64,000 nt of DNA from Caulobacteraceae bacterium (lineage in GTDB: Bacteria > Pseudomonadota > Alphaproteobacteria > Caulobacterales > Caulobacteraceae): contig CANJLQ010000008.1 of assembly GCA_947475735.1 (NCBI GenBank), forward strand, positions 124,001 through 188,000. Direction: 5' to 3'. Numbering within the stretch: the stretch's first letter is position 1; each line of letters begins with the position of its first letter. Below the pieces are notes generated by a model that was not told the DNA's origin, made no database searches, and saw nothing but the letters and a program-made list of their open reading frames with translations. The translations under genes were made by a program, and so were the position numbers. Shown piece by piece: positions 12,474 through 21,716 of this stretch.

Positions 12474-13592
12474 TCAGCGGCCCAGATGCCGGTCGAAGAA
12501 CCGCAACATCACGTCATAGGCCTGATGCGATTCCGGGACGTCGGCGTTGTAGAAGAAGCCGTGGAACAGGCCCTCCCACACATGCAGGTCCGCATCGACG
12601 CCGAGCCGGACCAGCTGGGTGTGCGTATAGACCGACGAGCTCAGTTCGAACCCGCGCGTCCCGGTGATGATGAGGGTCGGCGGGAAGGCGGCCAGAACCT
12701 CGTCCGAGGCCGCCGGCGAGACCAGCGGGTCTCTGAGATCGGCATCGGCGAAGTAGGGAAGGCCGGCTCGGCGGGGGTTCCCCGGTCGCGGCCACGGCGG
12801 CGGTGGCCGGGAATCGCCGATGGGGCCGTTCACGAAGTCGGAGTCACCGCCAAAGCCCGTGCTGGACATGGTGGCTCCGGCGCAGAAGATGCCAATCGCG
12901 CCGGGACGAGGCAGGCCGTGGCGCTGAAACCAGGCGACCGACTGGCCGGTCAGCATGCCCCCGGCCGAACAGCCGTAGATGCCGATATTCTCGGCGGGAT
13001 AGGTCTCCAGCAGAGCGCGATAGACGGCGGCGACGTCTTCGCTGGCCGCCGGAAACTGATGCTCTGGCCCCTGTCGATAATCGACCGACACGATCCGGAT
13101 CCGGCCGAGCGCGGTGAGCGGAATCGACTCCAGCTCCGCGCACCCGGGGAAGCAACCCATGAAACCGCCGCCGTGCAGATTGATCAGGACCCGGTTGCGG
13201 TTTTCCGGCTCGATCCCGGCGGATGGCGTATAGTCGTAGACCGGCACGCCGCCGATCTCGTGATCGCGTCGCTCATGGGCGAACAGGGCCTTCTGGCGCG
13301 CGAGATACGGCATCATGAAGATCGGCACGCCGTCCTCTTGGGCGAGGAGTTCCGGCTGCTGCATCTGGATCAGGTGCTCGGCCATATAGGCCTTGGCTTC
13401 CGGACTCAGGAAATCGGAGACGGGAACCCGCATCGCCGGAACATCGACGGTGCCATCGGGCGCGACGCGGACGACCGGCTCCTGCGCCTGTGCGACCGTC
13501 GGGGCCAGGAACGCGGCCATCGCCGCCAAGATCAAGGCCAGTCCAGGCAGCACACGGCGGCCAAAGGGGATGCGCGCGGCGTCCAGCAGCAT
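12474..13592 (-). CDS. Exported alpha/beta-hydrolase esterase, hormone-sensitive-lipase family
   Basis: A 372-aa esterase with a signal peptide in the first 32 residues (RRVLPGLALILAAMAAFLAP, then AQA). The oxyanion motif HGGGFMG, nucleophile Ser209 in GCSAGG, and His in GLFHGFFYN near the C-terminus are visible. The ATG has GGAGGA upstream. It is transcribed divergently from the esterase at 13773; two operators lie between them. Probably periplasmic. Confidence 0.82.
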   Translation of the reverse strand: MLLDAARIPFGRRVLPGLALILAAMAAFLAPTVAQAQEPVVRVAPDGTVDVPAMRVPVSDFLSPEAKAYMAEHLIQMQQPELLAQEDGVPIFMMPYLARQKALFAHERRDHEIGGVPVYDYTPSAGIEPENRNRVLINLHGGGFMGCFPGCAELESIPLTALGRIRIVSVDYRQGPEHQFPAASEDVAAVYRALLETYPAENIGIYGCSAGGMLTGQSVAWFQRHGLPRPGAIGIFCAGATMSSTGFGGDSDFVNGPIGDSRPPPPWPRPGNPRRAGLPYFADADLRDPLVSPAASDEVLAAFPPTLIITGTRGFELSSSVYTHTQLVRLGVDADLHVWEGLFHGFFYNADVPESHQAYDVMLRFFDRHLGR

Positions 13593-13665
13593 TCGGGTCC
13601 TCCATCGGCATCTGTGTGTCTGAGCACGCGCCGTTACAAGAAGCGTAGCCCGGAGAAGGCCGGTG

Positions 13666-13679
13666 CGCAATCGGTTGCA
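13666..13679. promoter_or_regulatory. LacI-type operator, copy 3
   Basis: CGCAATCGGTTGCA in the divergent esterase promoter region, identical over 14 bases to copy 1. It lies nearer the minus-strand esterase gene. Confidence 0.72.
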
Positions 13680-13697
13680 TAAAATGCGGTCGGGGAC

Positions 13698-13713
13698 TTG
13701 CAATCGATTGCAA
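13698..13713. promoter_or_regulatory. LacI-type operator, copy 4 (perfect palindrome)
   Basis: TTGCAATCGATTGCAA, a perfect 16-bp palindrome with central CG, 32 bases (three helical turns) centre-to-centre from copy 3. It is the best representative of the locus motif. Confidence 0.78.
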
Positions 13714-13772
13714 TCCGCGCATCATCACGGTGATCGGTGACAAACGCCGGCGCCCAGGGAGGAGAGTACAGT

Positions 13773-14855
13773 ATGGCGTTGAATCGCCGCGAGCTGGCCG
13801 CTGGATTGGCCTTTGGCCTCATCGCGGGGCAGGCCACCGCTGTCGCAGCCGTGACGCCCACGCCTCGGTCGGTCGCCGAACCCCTCGATATTCTGGATCG
13901 GGTCGATCCGGAGCTTCGTGAAGGGGCCGTGCGCATTCTAGAGCGCCCTCTACCCGAGTTCACGACCGCCAGCCTCGCCCAGCTCCGCGCTTTCCCGCCG
14001 CTGGAGACACCCCCTTCCGGGGCGGCCGCGACGACGGTCGATCGTCGCGCGCCCGGCCGTCCAGGTCAGCCGGAAGTGGGTTTTCAGTGGATCGTGCCGA
14101 CAGCCGCGGCGACCGGTCCGCGTCCCGCCCTGATCCATATCCACGGCGGCGGATACATCCTTGGCCGCGTCACGGACACGACGGCCATGTGCGAGCAGAT
14201 GGCGGCCGAGTTCGGCTGTCTGATCGCGAACGTGGACTACCGGCTCGCGCCCGAAACGCCGTTCCCCGGGCCGATGGAGGATTGCTACGCGGTGCTGGAG
14301 TGGGTTCATGCCAACGCCGACGAACTGGGCGTGGACCGGACCCGCATCGCGGTGATGGGCGAAAGCGCGGGCGGTGGGCTGGCCGCGATGACCGCGATCG
14401 CGGCCCGCGATCGCGGCGAGATCCCGCTTTGTTATCAGGTCCTGATCTACCCGATGCTGGATGACCGGACGGGATCGGCCGTGCGCGTGCCGGACTTCAT
14501 CGGCACCATCGGGTGGAACGAGGCGGGCAATCGCTTCGGATGGAGCAGTCTGCTGGGACAACCCGCAGGTCAGGCCTCGGCCCCCTATGGCGGAGTGCCC
14601 GCCCGGATCGAAACGCTCGCCGGGCTGCCGCCGACGTTCATCGGCGTCGGCGGTCTGGACCTCTTCGTCGATGAGAACCTGGAGTACGGACAGCGTCTGG
14701 TGGCGGCCGGTATTCCGACCCGGCTGCATCTGACGCCGGGCGCCTATCACGGCTTTGATTTCATCGCGCCCGAATCCCGGGCCTCCCGGTCGTTCACGGC
14801 CGCGTGGAAGGAAGAACTCGGCAGGGCCTTTTCGCCGCCGCAGCCGGCCGCATGA
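13773..14855 (+). CDS. Exported alpha/beta-hydrolase esterase, hormone-sensitive-lipase family
   Basis: A 360-aa esterase with a twin-arginine-like signal (NRRELAAGLAFGLIAG, then ATAVAA). The oxyanion motif HGGGYILG, nucleophile Ser198 in GESAGG, and His in PGAYHGFDF are present. GGGAGGAGAG precedes the ATG. It is a close paralogue of the signal-less esterase at 8003, so one duplicated enzyme seems to serve two compartments. Likely periplasmic, acting on an acylated sugar (inferred). Confidence 0.83.
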   Translation: MALNRRELAAGLAFGLIAGQATAVAAVTPTPRSVAEPLDILDRVDPELREGAVRILERPLPEFTTASLAQLRAFPPLETPPSGAAATTVDRRAPGRPGQPEVGFQWIVPTAAATGPRPALIHIHGGGYILGRVTDTTAMCEQMAAEFGCLIANVDYRLAPETPFPGPMEDCYAVLEWVHANADELGVDRTRIAVMGESAGGGLAAMTAIAARDRGEIPLCYQVLIYPMLDDRTGSAVRVPDFIGTIGWNEAGNRFGWSSLLGQPAGQASAPYGGVPARIETLAGLPPTFIGVGGLDLFVDENLEYGQRLVAAGIPTRLHLTPGAYHGFDFIAPESRASRSFTAAWKEELGRAFSPPQPAA

Positions 14856-14929
14856 CGGGCCGTCGCAGACGGGCGTCGCAGTCTCAGTAGCGTAAACGGG
14901 CCACTCGACGGCCTGCGTCAATCAGAAAA

Positions 14930-14943
14930 GCAAACGATTGCAT
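14930..14943. promoter_or_regulatory. LacI-type operator, copy 5
   Basis: GCAAACGATTGCAT upstream of the TonB receptor gene, followed within a few bases by an extra half-site TGCAATCC. It would control the receptor and probably the downstream genes to 25.3 kb, none of which has its own copy. Confidence 0.7.
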
Positions 14944-14970
14944 CATGCAATCCGAAGGGGAGGAAGGCCT

Positions 14971-17136
14971 ATGAATTCGACAGGGACACACCAGAGCGCC
15001 GGCTCCATGCGGCGGCTCAAGCAGGGCGTGAGCGGACTGGCGCTCGTCGCGCTGGCGACGCTGGCCGTCTCGCCGGCGTTCGCTCAGAGCGCCGGTCAGG
15101 AGGCGGATGAGGTCGACGACATCGTCGTCACGGCACTGAAATCAGGCGAGCAGCAGCTGGATCGCGTGCCTCTCGCTATTCAGGCCTTCTCGGGGGACAC
15201 GCTGGAGGAGCGCAACGTCCGGGAAGCCTCGGACCTCATTCAACTGATCCCCGGTGCCTCGCAGGCCCAGGAGATCGGGGCGGGGTACCGCGTGTTCTCG
15301 TTCCGCGGTTCGGGCGCCGGCGGACCCATCGGCGACGGCATGATCGGCTATTACCTGGACGACACGCCGTTCGGGGTTCCGAACTTCCAGGCGGCCCCGC
15401 CGGTTCAATATTTCGACCTTGAGCGCGTGGAGGTTCTGCGTGGACCGCAGGGCACGCTCTATGGCTCCGGCTCGATGGGCGGCACGATCATCTATCGCAC
15501 CAAGAATCCAACTCTTGATCGCGTCACGGCGCAGGGCGAAGCCGAACTGTCGACCACGCGAAATGCCAGCGACCCCAACTACAGGTTTGCCGGGGCGGTC
15601 TCCTTCCCGATCATCGAGGACGTTCTCGGGATCCGCATCAGCGGCGGCTACGACTACCGCCAGGGCTATAACGACATCTATTCCGGCGCACCGACCGGGA
15701 CGCCGCGGGTGTCCGACGCCAACACCGTGGTCGGCGAGGATCTTCAGGCGGTCGTCCTGTGGCGAGCCAGCGATCGGACGACCGTCCGGCTGCGCGCCTG
15801 GAAGTTCAGCACGGACCAGGACTACCTGAACGTGATGAACTCCATCGACCCGCCGTTCGCGTCGTTTCAGGGCAATGTCGTGGGCTTCGATCGTCGGAGA
15901 GCGGAATACTATTCCAGCACCATCACCCATGATTTCGAGAACTTCACCCTGACGAACGCGACCTCGTATCAGAAGTCGCTTCCGGGCGGATTCCAGGTCG
16001 GGCTCAACCTCGGCGCGCCGCTGGGCATCGGGGTCCTCGCCAACGGCGGCGACGCCGACAACTTCGTCAACGAGTTCCGTCTCGCGACGTCCGGAGACGG
16101 TCCGTTGCACGCGGTCGGTGGGGTCTTCTACCAAAAGGCCGAGGGCCTCTACACCTTCAACATCAACTTCCCGGCACTGAACCTGAGCGGGCAGACCATC
16201 ACCCGAACGGAGAACGCCTCGATCTTTTCGGAAGTCAGTTACGACCTGATGGGCGGCAAGCTCGTACCCCTGATCGGGTTGCGCTACTTCCGTGATACCC
16301 GTTCGAGCGACTCCATCTCCAATGGCGTGCCCGCATCCAGCGAGTCGGAGCCCGACGCGGTCACCTGGCGCGCCAACCTGGCCTACTATCCGAACGACGA
16401 TTGGCTGGTCTTCTTCAACGCCGGCACCGGCTTCCGGAGCGGTATCCTGCAGTCCCGCGCCCAGGCCGACGCGGTCATCGCCGATGGTGTTCCGTCGGGT
16501 CTGGCTCTGACGCCGGACGAGCTGCTGAACATCGAAGTGGGGACCAAGGGGACCCTGTTCGACGGCACCCTGCGGCTGGCGACCAGCCTCTACGAGATCC
16601 GCTACGAGAACCTGCAGAGCGCGTTCAACACCTCCATCGGTCTCGCGGCCTTCGCCAATCTGGGCGACACGCGCACCCGGGGGATCGACATCGAAGCCTC
16701 GTGGGACACGCCGGTCGAAGGCCTGACCCTGGGCGCGATCGCGAACTTCAACGACTCTGAGTTCACGGACGTCGAGCCCGATTTCGCGCGCGCGAACCCG
16801 CGTCTCGCTGAGGGGCAGGAGTTGATCAACACCCCACCCTACAACTGGCGCCTCGATGCCGACTACGAGCGCAACTTCGGGGAGTGGGACCTGTTCGCCA
16901 ATGCCTCGGTCAGTGCCCAGGGCGAGATGCGGATCGGCGACGCGACCGTCGACACGATCGACGCCTACAAGCTCTTCCGGGCCAGCGTCGGCGTGCGGTG
17001 GGATCAGTACGAGCTGCGGCTCTATGGTGAAAACCTGTCCGACGAGCGCGGACCGACGGCGGCGAACGGCCCGACCCTTCTGGCGGGTCCCCGTCCGCTG
17101 ACCGTGGGCCTGACCCTGCGGATCGACATGCAGTGA
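14971..17136 (+). CDS. TonB-dependent outer-membrane receptor
   Basis: A 721-aa receptor with a signal peptide (cleavage after AFA, about residue 38), a TonB box DDIVVTA at residues 49-55, a plug domain (VPLAIQAFSGDTLEERNV, RVEVLRGPQGTLYGSGSMGG), and a 22-strand-type barrel ending in the aromatic/hydrophobic final strand LTVGLTLRIDMQ. GGGGAGG precedes the ATG. The context (sucrose permease, amylosucrase, fructokinase) predicts uptake of sucrose or acylated sucrose, parallel to Xanthomonas SuxA. Confidence 0.88.
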   Translation: MNSTGTHQSAGSMRRLKQGVSGLALVALATLAVSPAFAQSAGQEADEVDDIVVTALKSGEQQLDRVPLAIQAFSGDTLEERNVREASDLIQLIPGASQAQEIGAGYRVFSFRGSGAGGPIGDGMIGYYLDDTPFGVPNFQAAPPVQYFDLERVEVLRGPQGTLYGSGSMGGTIIYRTKNPTLDRVTAQGEAELSTTRNASDPNYRFAGAVSFPIIEDVLGIRISGGYDYRQGYNDIYSGAPTGTPRVSDANTVVGEDLQAVVLWRASDRTTVRLRAWKFSTDQDYLNVMNSIDPPFASFQGNVVGFDRRRAEYYSSTITHDFENFTLTNATSYQKSLPGGFQVGLNLGAPLGIGVLANGGDADNFVNEFRLATSGDGPLHAVGGVFYQKAEGLYTFNINFPALNLSGQTITRTENASIFSEVSYDLMGGKLVPLIGLRYFRDTRSSDSISNGVPASSESEPDAVTWRANLAYYPNDDWLVFFNAGTGFRSGILQSRAQADAVIADGVPSGLALTPDELLNIEVGTKGTLFDGTLRLATSLYEIRYENLQSAFNTSIGLAAFANLGDTRTRGIDIEASWDTPVEGLTLGAIANFNDSEFTDVEPDFARANPRLAEGQELINTPPYNWRLDADYERNFGEWDLFANASVSAQGEMRIGDATVDTIDAYKLFRASVGVRWDQYELRLYGENLSDERGPTAANGPTLLAGPRPLTVGLTLRIDMQ

Positions 17137-17221
17137 TAAGCCGGGCGGTCCGTCGGGAGACGGGCCGCCCACCCCGTGGTGCCGTCGTGACGACCGACCC
17201 ATTCGAACACACAGGAGACCG

Positions 17222-18931
17222 GTGGTGGCCGGCAACCAGAAAAACAGGGTCGGGCCCGCTGGAGTGGATCGTCGCGACATCCTGCGAGGGTGCGCCCTCG
17301 CAGGGGCCCCCATCATCATGGCCCCCGGCGCCGAGGCCCAACAGCGCGTGCCGCCGGACGCTCAAGAGCCGAGACGCCAGGTCCAGAGCGGCCTAGGGAT
17401 CGCGGAGGCCGAGACGGAAGCCGGCCGTGTCGCGGGTTATCTGAGCGGGGACATCACGATCTTCAAAGGCGTTCCCTATGCGGACGCGACGGGCGGCTCG
17501 GCCCGTTTCCTGCCTCCTCGACCTCATCCAGGGTGGAGCGGCGTGCGCAGCAGCCTCCACTACGGCCCGGTCTGTCCGCAGGACAAGGGACGCGGCCGCT
17601 GGAACGACGAAGAGGCCTTCATCTTCCAGTGGAACGACAGCGTCGAGGACGAGGACTGTCTGCGCCTGAATGTCTGGACGCCCGGCCTGGATCAGGCTCG
17701 GCGACCCGTCATGGTCTGGCTGCATGGCGGAGCCTTCGCAGCGGGATCCGGTCACGATCTGCCCGCCTTCGATGGGGAAAACCTGGCGCGCCGGGGCGAC
17801 GTCGTGGTCGTCACCCTGAATCACCGGCTGAACCTGCTGGGCTTTCTCGACCTGTCGCACCTGGGCGAGCCCTATGCCGCCTCCGGCAACGTCGGAATGC
17901 TCGACATCGTCGCGGCCTTGCGGTGGATCCGGGACAATATCGGACGGTTCGGCGGCGACCCTGAGCGCGTGATGATCTTCGGCCAGTCCGGGGGCGGGGC
18001 CAAGGTCAGCACGCTGATGGCGATGCCGGCCGCGCGCGGCCTGTTCCACCGCGCCGCGATCATGAGCGGCTCGTTCGTGCTGGCCAATTCTCCCGAACGG
18101 TCACGACGCCTAACGGACCTGCTTCTGCGAGAGCTCGAAATCGGCGACGACGCGGTCGCGAGCCTTCAGGCCCGGCCCTATGGCGATCTCTTGAAAGCGG
18201 CAGACCGTGTTCTGGGCCGGGAGAACCCGCCTTTCCCGGGCTTCCTCGATGTGCGGATGATCCCGCAGAGGCTGGAATTCGCCCCGGTGATAGATGGCTC
18301 GATCCTGCCGACAGCCCCATTCGGTCCGGCGACCCCGGCGGCATCGCGCGACGTGCCCGTCCTGATCGGATCGACGCGAAACGAGTTCGTCAGCGGCATC
18401 AACCAGCCTGCGGTCCAAACCATGACCGAGGCCGAACTCATGGCCCGGGCCGAAGCCTTCCAGCCGGGCGAGGGCGAGACGCTGGTCAGTGCCTTTCGCG
18501 CCACGACGCCCGCCGCGACCCCGTTCGATGTCTGGGCCCGCATCGCGACGGCGCCTATCCGCAAGAGCGTGATCGCGCAGGCGGCCGCGCGGGCGGCGTC
18601 TGGCGGCGCGCCGGCGTTCGTCTATCGCTTCGACTGGTCCACGCCTGTTCTGGATGGTCGGCCCGCGGCATTCCACTGCATCGATATCCCGTTCGTGTTC
18701 GCCAATGCCGATCGTTGCGCCTCGATGACGGGGGGCGGCCCGGACGCCCGGCGTTTGTCGGGTCAACTGGCCGACGCCTTCATCGGTTTCGCGCGCGCCG
18801 GCGATCCGAACCATCCCGCCCTGCCGACGTGGCGCGCGTTTGACCCTCAGGACGAGGCGACCCTGATCGTGGATGACCCCGTGACGGTCGTGTCCGCACC
18901 CGACCGAGCGGAGCTGTCCGTTGTCCGCTAG
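17222..18931 (+). CDS. Exported type-B carboxylesterase
   Basis: A 569-aa carboxylesterase of the cholinesterase-like family. The N-terminus DRRDILRGCALAGAPIIM is a Tat-type signal. Family blocks are EDCLRLNVW, the oxyanion segment WLHGGAF, nucleophile Ser256 in GQSGGG, and the His in AAFHCIDIPFVF. It starts at tandem GTG codons (17222/17225) with GGAG at 17213. It lies 85 bases after the receptor gene, with no operator or terminator seen between, so probably in the same transcript. Confidence 0.85.
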   Translation: MVAGNQKNRVGPAGVDRRDILRGCALAGAPIIMAPGAEAQQRVPPDAQEPRRQVQSGLGIAEAETEAGRVAGYLSGDITIFKGVPYADATGGSARFLPPRPHPGWSGVRSSLHYGPVCPQDKGRGRWNDEEAFIFQWNDSVEDEDCLRLNVWTPGLDQARRPVMVWLHGGAFAAGSGHDLPAFDGENLARRGDVVVVTLNHRLNLLGFLDLSHLGEPYAASGNVGMLDIVAALRWIRDNIGRFGGDPERVMIFGQSGGGAKVSTLMAMPAARGLFHRAAIMSGSFVLANSPERSRRLTDLLLRELEIGDDAVASLQARPYGDLLKAADRVLGRENPPFPGFLDVRMIPQRLEFAPVIDGSILPTAPFGPATPAASRDVPVLIGSTRNEFVSGINQPAVQTMTEAELMARAEAFQPGEGETLVSAFRATTPAATPFDVWARIATAPIRKSVIAQAAARAASGGAPAFVYRFDWSTPVLDGRPAAFHCIDIPFVFANADRCASMTGGGPDARRLSGQLADAFIGFARAGDPNHPALPTWRAFDPQDEATLIVDDPVTVVSAPDRAELSVVR

Positions 18932-18990
18932 ATCAATGTCTCGCCAGAGGTCGCCGATCCTGAGCACGCGTCGAACCGGAACGGTCAGCG

Positions 18991-20799
18991 ATGCTTGACG
19001 AGATCAGCGTCGCACCATCCGACGCAGGAATGGAACACAGTGCGGCGTGGACCACGCTGCGCTCTCGGCTGGAAGCCCTGTATGGCGCCGACGCCGCGCG
19101 CCTGCTGCGCAAGATATCTGTCCGATGCGCCGAGGTCCGCGGGTCGCGGGATGCCGAACTGTCTGCGTTGGACGATCTTCGCAGGGGCGACCCCCAGTGG
19201 ATCGCGCAGAGCGGACAGGCCGTCTATTCCTTCTACGTCGACCGGTTCGCCGGGTCGCTGGACGAGACGATCGACCATCTGGACGACCTTCGGGCCATGG
19301 GGGTGCGCTGGCTTCACCCCCTGCCCATCCTCAGGCCCCGCGAGGGCGACAGTGATGGCGGCTTCGCGGTTCAGGACTATCGGGCGATCGATCCTGCGAT
19401 CGGTGATATGGCGGCTCTGCGGCGTCTCACCCGCGCGTGTCGCGAGCGCGACATGGGGCTGATCGTCGACATCGTCTGCAATCACACGGCGCGCGAGCAC
19501 GTCTGGGCCGAGCAGGCCCGGCGAGGCGACCCGCGTTACCGGGCCTATTATCACTTCATCGAGACCGAGGCCCAGGTTCTGGACTGGGAGCGGACGCTGA
19601 TCGACGTGTTCCCCCAGACGGCCCCAGGCAGTTTCACCTACGACGAGGCGCTCGGGACCTGGGTCTGGACGACGTTCTATCCGTTCCAATGGGATCTGAA
19701 CTACGCCAACCCGGATGTCTTCTATGAGATGCTGGACGTGCTGTTCTTCCTGACCGAGGCGGGAGTCCAGGGCTTCCGTCTGGACAGCGCGCCCTTCCTC
19801 TGGAAGCGCCTGGGCACCAGCTGTCGCAACCAGCCCGAGGCCTACGCCATCGTGGAGGCCTTTCGCGCGGCGCTGGATCTGGCGGCTCCGGGCGTCATCC
19901 TGCTGGCCGAGGCCATCGAGGGTGTGGACGACGTGCTGCCGTTCTTTGGTCAGGACGTCCGGGGGTGCGATCTGGCGTACAACAACGGGGTCATGACGGC
20001 GCTGTGGGCGTCGCTCGCGGACGGAGATACCGCGATCGCACGCCGGTTGCTGGCCGAGACCGCCCGCAGGCCGGAGGGTCGCGCCTGGCTCAACTACGTC
20101 CGATGCCACGACGATCTGATTTGGAGCGCTTTGTCGGACTTCGCCACGCCGGACGATATGCGCAGATGGTCGAGGTTCTTCGATGGACAGGGGTACTCGT
20201 CCGGCCAGAGGTTTCAAAGTCCGCCCGGAGGGATCGACTCGACCAACGGGATGACCGCCGCATTGGTCGGCGTCGGGCATGCGGACGTGGATCAGGACGC
20301 CGCCCTGGGGCGCCTCAGGCTCCTGTATGGCGTCGTCTTCGCTCTGGATGGCTGGCCGCTCGTGTACATGGGCGACGAGATCGCTCTGGGTAACGACGAA
20401 CAATATCGGCATGATCCGGTCCGACGCGACGAGGGACGCTGGCTGCACAGGCCCAAGATGGACTGGGACCGGCATCGCGCGGCCAGGACGGAAGGAGAGG
20501 GGAGCGTGGCCTATCAGGCGATCGTTCGCTGCGCCACGGCGGCGCGCCGGCTCAACGCCTGGGGCGTGTCAGGTCGCGCCCTGCCGGTGGAGACGGAGCA
20601 CCCCGGCGTGCTGGCGTTCCGCCGGGTTGAAGGCTGGCCCTTCCTGTGCGTCGCGAACTTCACGGATCAGGCGAGAGTTCTTCGGACACCCGATGGCTTT
20701 GAAGCCCCCGGCGTCGACCTGCTCACCGGTGAGACGGTCGCCGGGTCGAGCATCAGGCTGGAGCCGTATCAGGTGATCTGGCGGACACTCCAACCATGA
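18991..20799 (+). CDS. GH13_4 amylosucrase / sucrose hydrolase
   Basis: A 602-aa glycoside hydrolase that splits sucrose, releasing fructose and transferring or hydrolysing the glucosyl unit. Subfamily GH13_4 signatures are VCNHTAREHVWAEQARRGDP, FYPFQWDLNYANPDVF and FLWKRLGTSCRNQPEA. The catalytic nucleophile is Asp265 (FRLDSAP), the acid/base Glu307 (LLAEAIEG) and the transition-state Asp374 (RCHDDLIW). No signal peptide is visible, so it is cytoplasmic, downstream of the permease. The start is uncertain because a Shine-Dalgarno is poor. Polymer-forming amylosucrase and simple sucrose hydrolase cannot be separated by eye. Confidence 0.9.
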   Translation: MLDEISVAPSDAGMEHSAAWTTLRSRLEALYGADAARLLRKISVRCAEVRGSRDAELSALDDLRRGDPQWIAQSGQAVYSFYVDRFAGSLDETIDHLDDLRAMGVRWLHPLPILRPREGDSDGGFAVQDYRAIDPAIGDMAALRRLTRACRERDMGLIVDIVCNHTAREHVWAEQARRGDPRYRAYYHFIETEAQVLDWERTLIDVFPQTAPGSFTYDEALGTWVWTTFYPFQWDLNYANPDVFYEMLDVLFFLTEAGVQGFRLDSAPFLWKRLGTSCRNQPEAYAIVEAFRAALDLAAPGVILLAEAIEGVDDVLPFFGQDVRGCDLAYNNGVMTALWASLADGDTAIARRLLAETARRPEGRAWLNYVRCHDDLIWSALSDFATPDDMRRWSRFFDGQGYSSGQRFQSPPGGIDSTNGMTAALVGVGHADVDQDAALGRLRLLYGVVFALDGWPLVYMGDEIALGNDEQYRHDPVRRDEGRWLHRPKMDWDRHRAARTEGEGSVAYQAIVRCATAARRLNAWGVSGRALPVETEHPGVLAFRRVEGWPFLCVANFTDQARVLRTPDGFEAPGVDLLTGETVAGSSIRLEPYQVIWRTLQP

Positions 20800-21716
20800 G
20801 CCTTCATGCCGCGATCGAACTGGGCGGGACCAAGGTCGTCGTCGGTTTCGGCCGTGACGGCGCACTGGCGGAACCGGTCGTTCGCATCCCGACGACCGAT
20901 CCCGAGACCACATTCCGGGCGGTGTTGGAGGTTCTGGAAGCGCGACAGCGTGACATGGGACTGGATGCGATCGGCGTTTGCAGTTTCGGTCCTGTGGGTG
21001 TCGATCCGGCGAGGTCGGATTACGGCTTCATCCTGGAGACCCCCAAGCCCGGCTGGAGCCGCTTTGACCTGTTGGACCCCTTGCGGAGGCTGGGGCGGCC
21101 CCTCGGCCTGGCGACCGATGTCGGGGGCGCGGCGCTGGGCGAAGGCCGGTGGGGCGCGGCCCAGGGCTTGGCCGACCATGCCTATGTCACCGTCGGGACA
21201 GGCGTCGGCGTGGGCATCATCTCGGGGGGCAAGCTGGTCGCCGGTGCCTTGCACCCGGAGGCTGGACACCTGCCGGTGTCGCGAGATCCAGGCCTGGATC
21301 CCTACGCCGGTCACTGTCCGTTTCATGGCGATTGTCTGGAAGGGCTGGTGTGCGGCCCCGCGCTGCGGGATCGGATCGGCCAAGCGGCGGACCGGCTGGC
21401 CGACGATCATCCGGTCTGGGCCCTGGTCGCCGACTATCTCGCCCAGCTGGCCGCGAGCCTCAGCTACACCGTCTCTCCGGAGCGCATCGTTCTGGGTGGG
21501 GGCGTGGGGGGGCGGCAGGCTCTCCACCGAGCCATCCGGACGCAGCTCTCGAAACGCCTGAACGGCTATCTGCCGCACCTGCGCACTCCCGAGGCGATCG
21601 AGGCCTATCTGGTCCTGCCGGGCCTGGGCGACCTCTCGGCCATCATGGGCGGGCTGGTTCTCGCCGAGCAGGCCATGATCCACACTGACCTGCCGCCACA
21701 GAGGCTGACGCGATGA
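20796..21716 (+). CDS. ROK-family fructokinase
   Basis: A 306-aa sugar kinase phosphorylating fructose released from sucrose. It has the ATP motif AAIELGGTKVVVGFG, the ROK zinc-type segment HPEAGHLPVSRDP followed by HCPFHGDCLEGLVCGPAL, and VTVGTGVGVGII. Zinc-binding His/Cys residues (H, C, H, C) are present. It overlaps the GH13 gene by ATGA and the next transporter gene by ATGA. No glucokinase is seen in the locus. Confidence 0.88.
   Translation: MSLHAAIELGGTKVVVGFGRDGALAEPVVRIPTTDPETTFRAVLEVLEARQRDMGLDAIGVCSFGPVGVDPARSDYGFILETPKPGWSRFDLLDPLRRLGRPLGLATDVGGAALGEGRWGAAQGLADHAYVTVGTGVGVGIISGGKLVAGALHPEAGHLPVSRDPGLDPYAGHCPFHGDCLEGLVCGPALRDRIGQAADRLADDHPVWALVADYLAQLAASLSYTVSPERIVLGGGVGGRQALHRAIRTQLSKRLNGYLPHLRTPEAIEAYLVLPGLGDLSAIMGGLVLAEQAMIHTDLPPQRLTR

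Noticed and set aside
15142..17319. 725-codon antisense open frame opposite the TonB receptor
   Set aside because: Composition is typical of antisense reading of a high-GC gene; the receptor on the plus strand has all family motifs.
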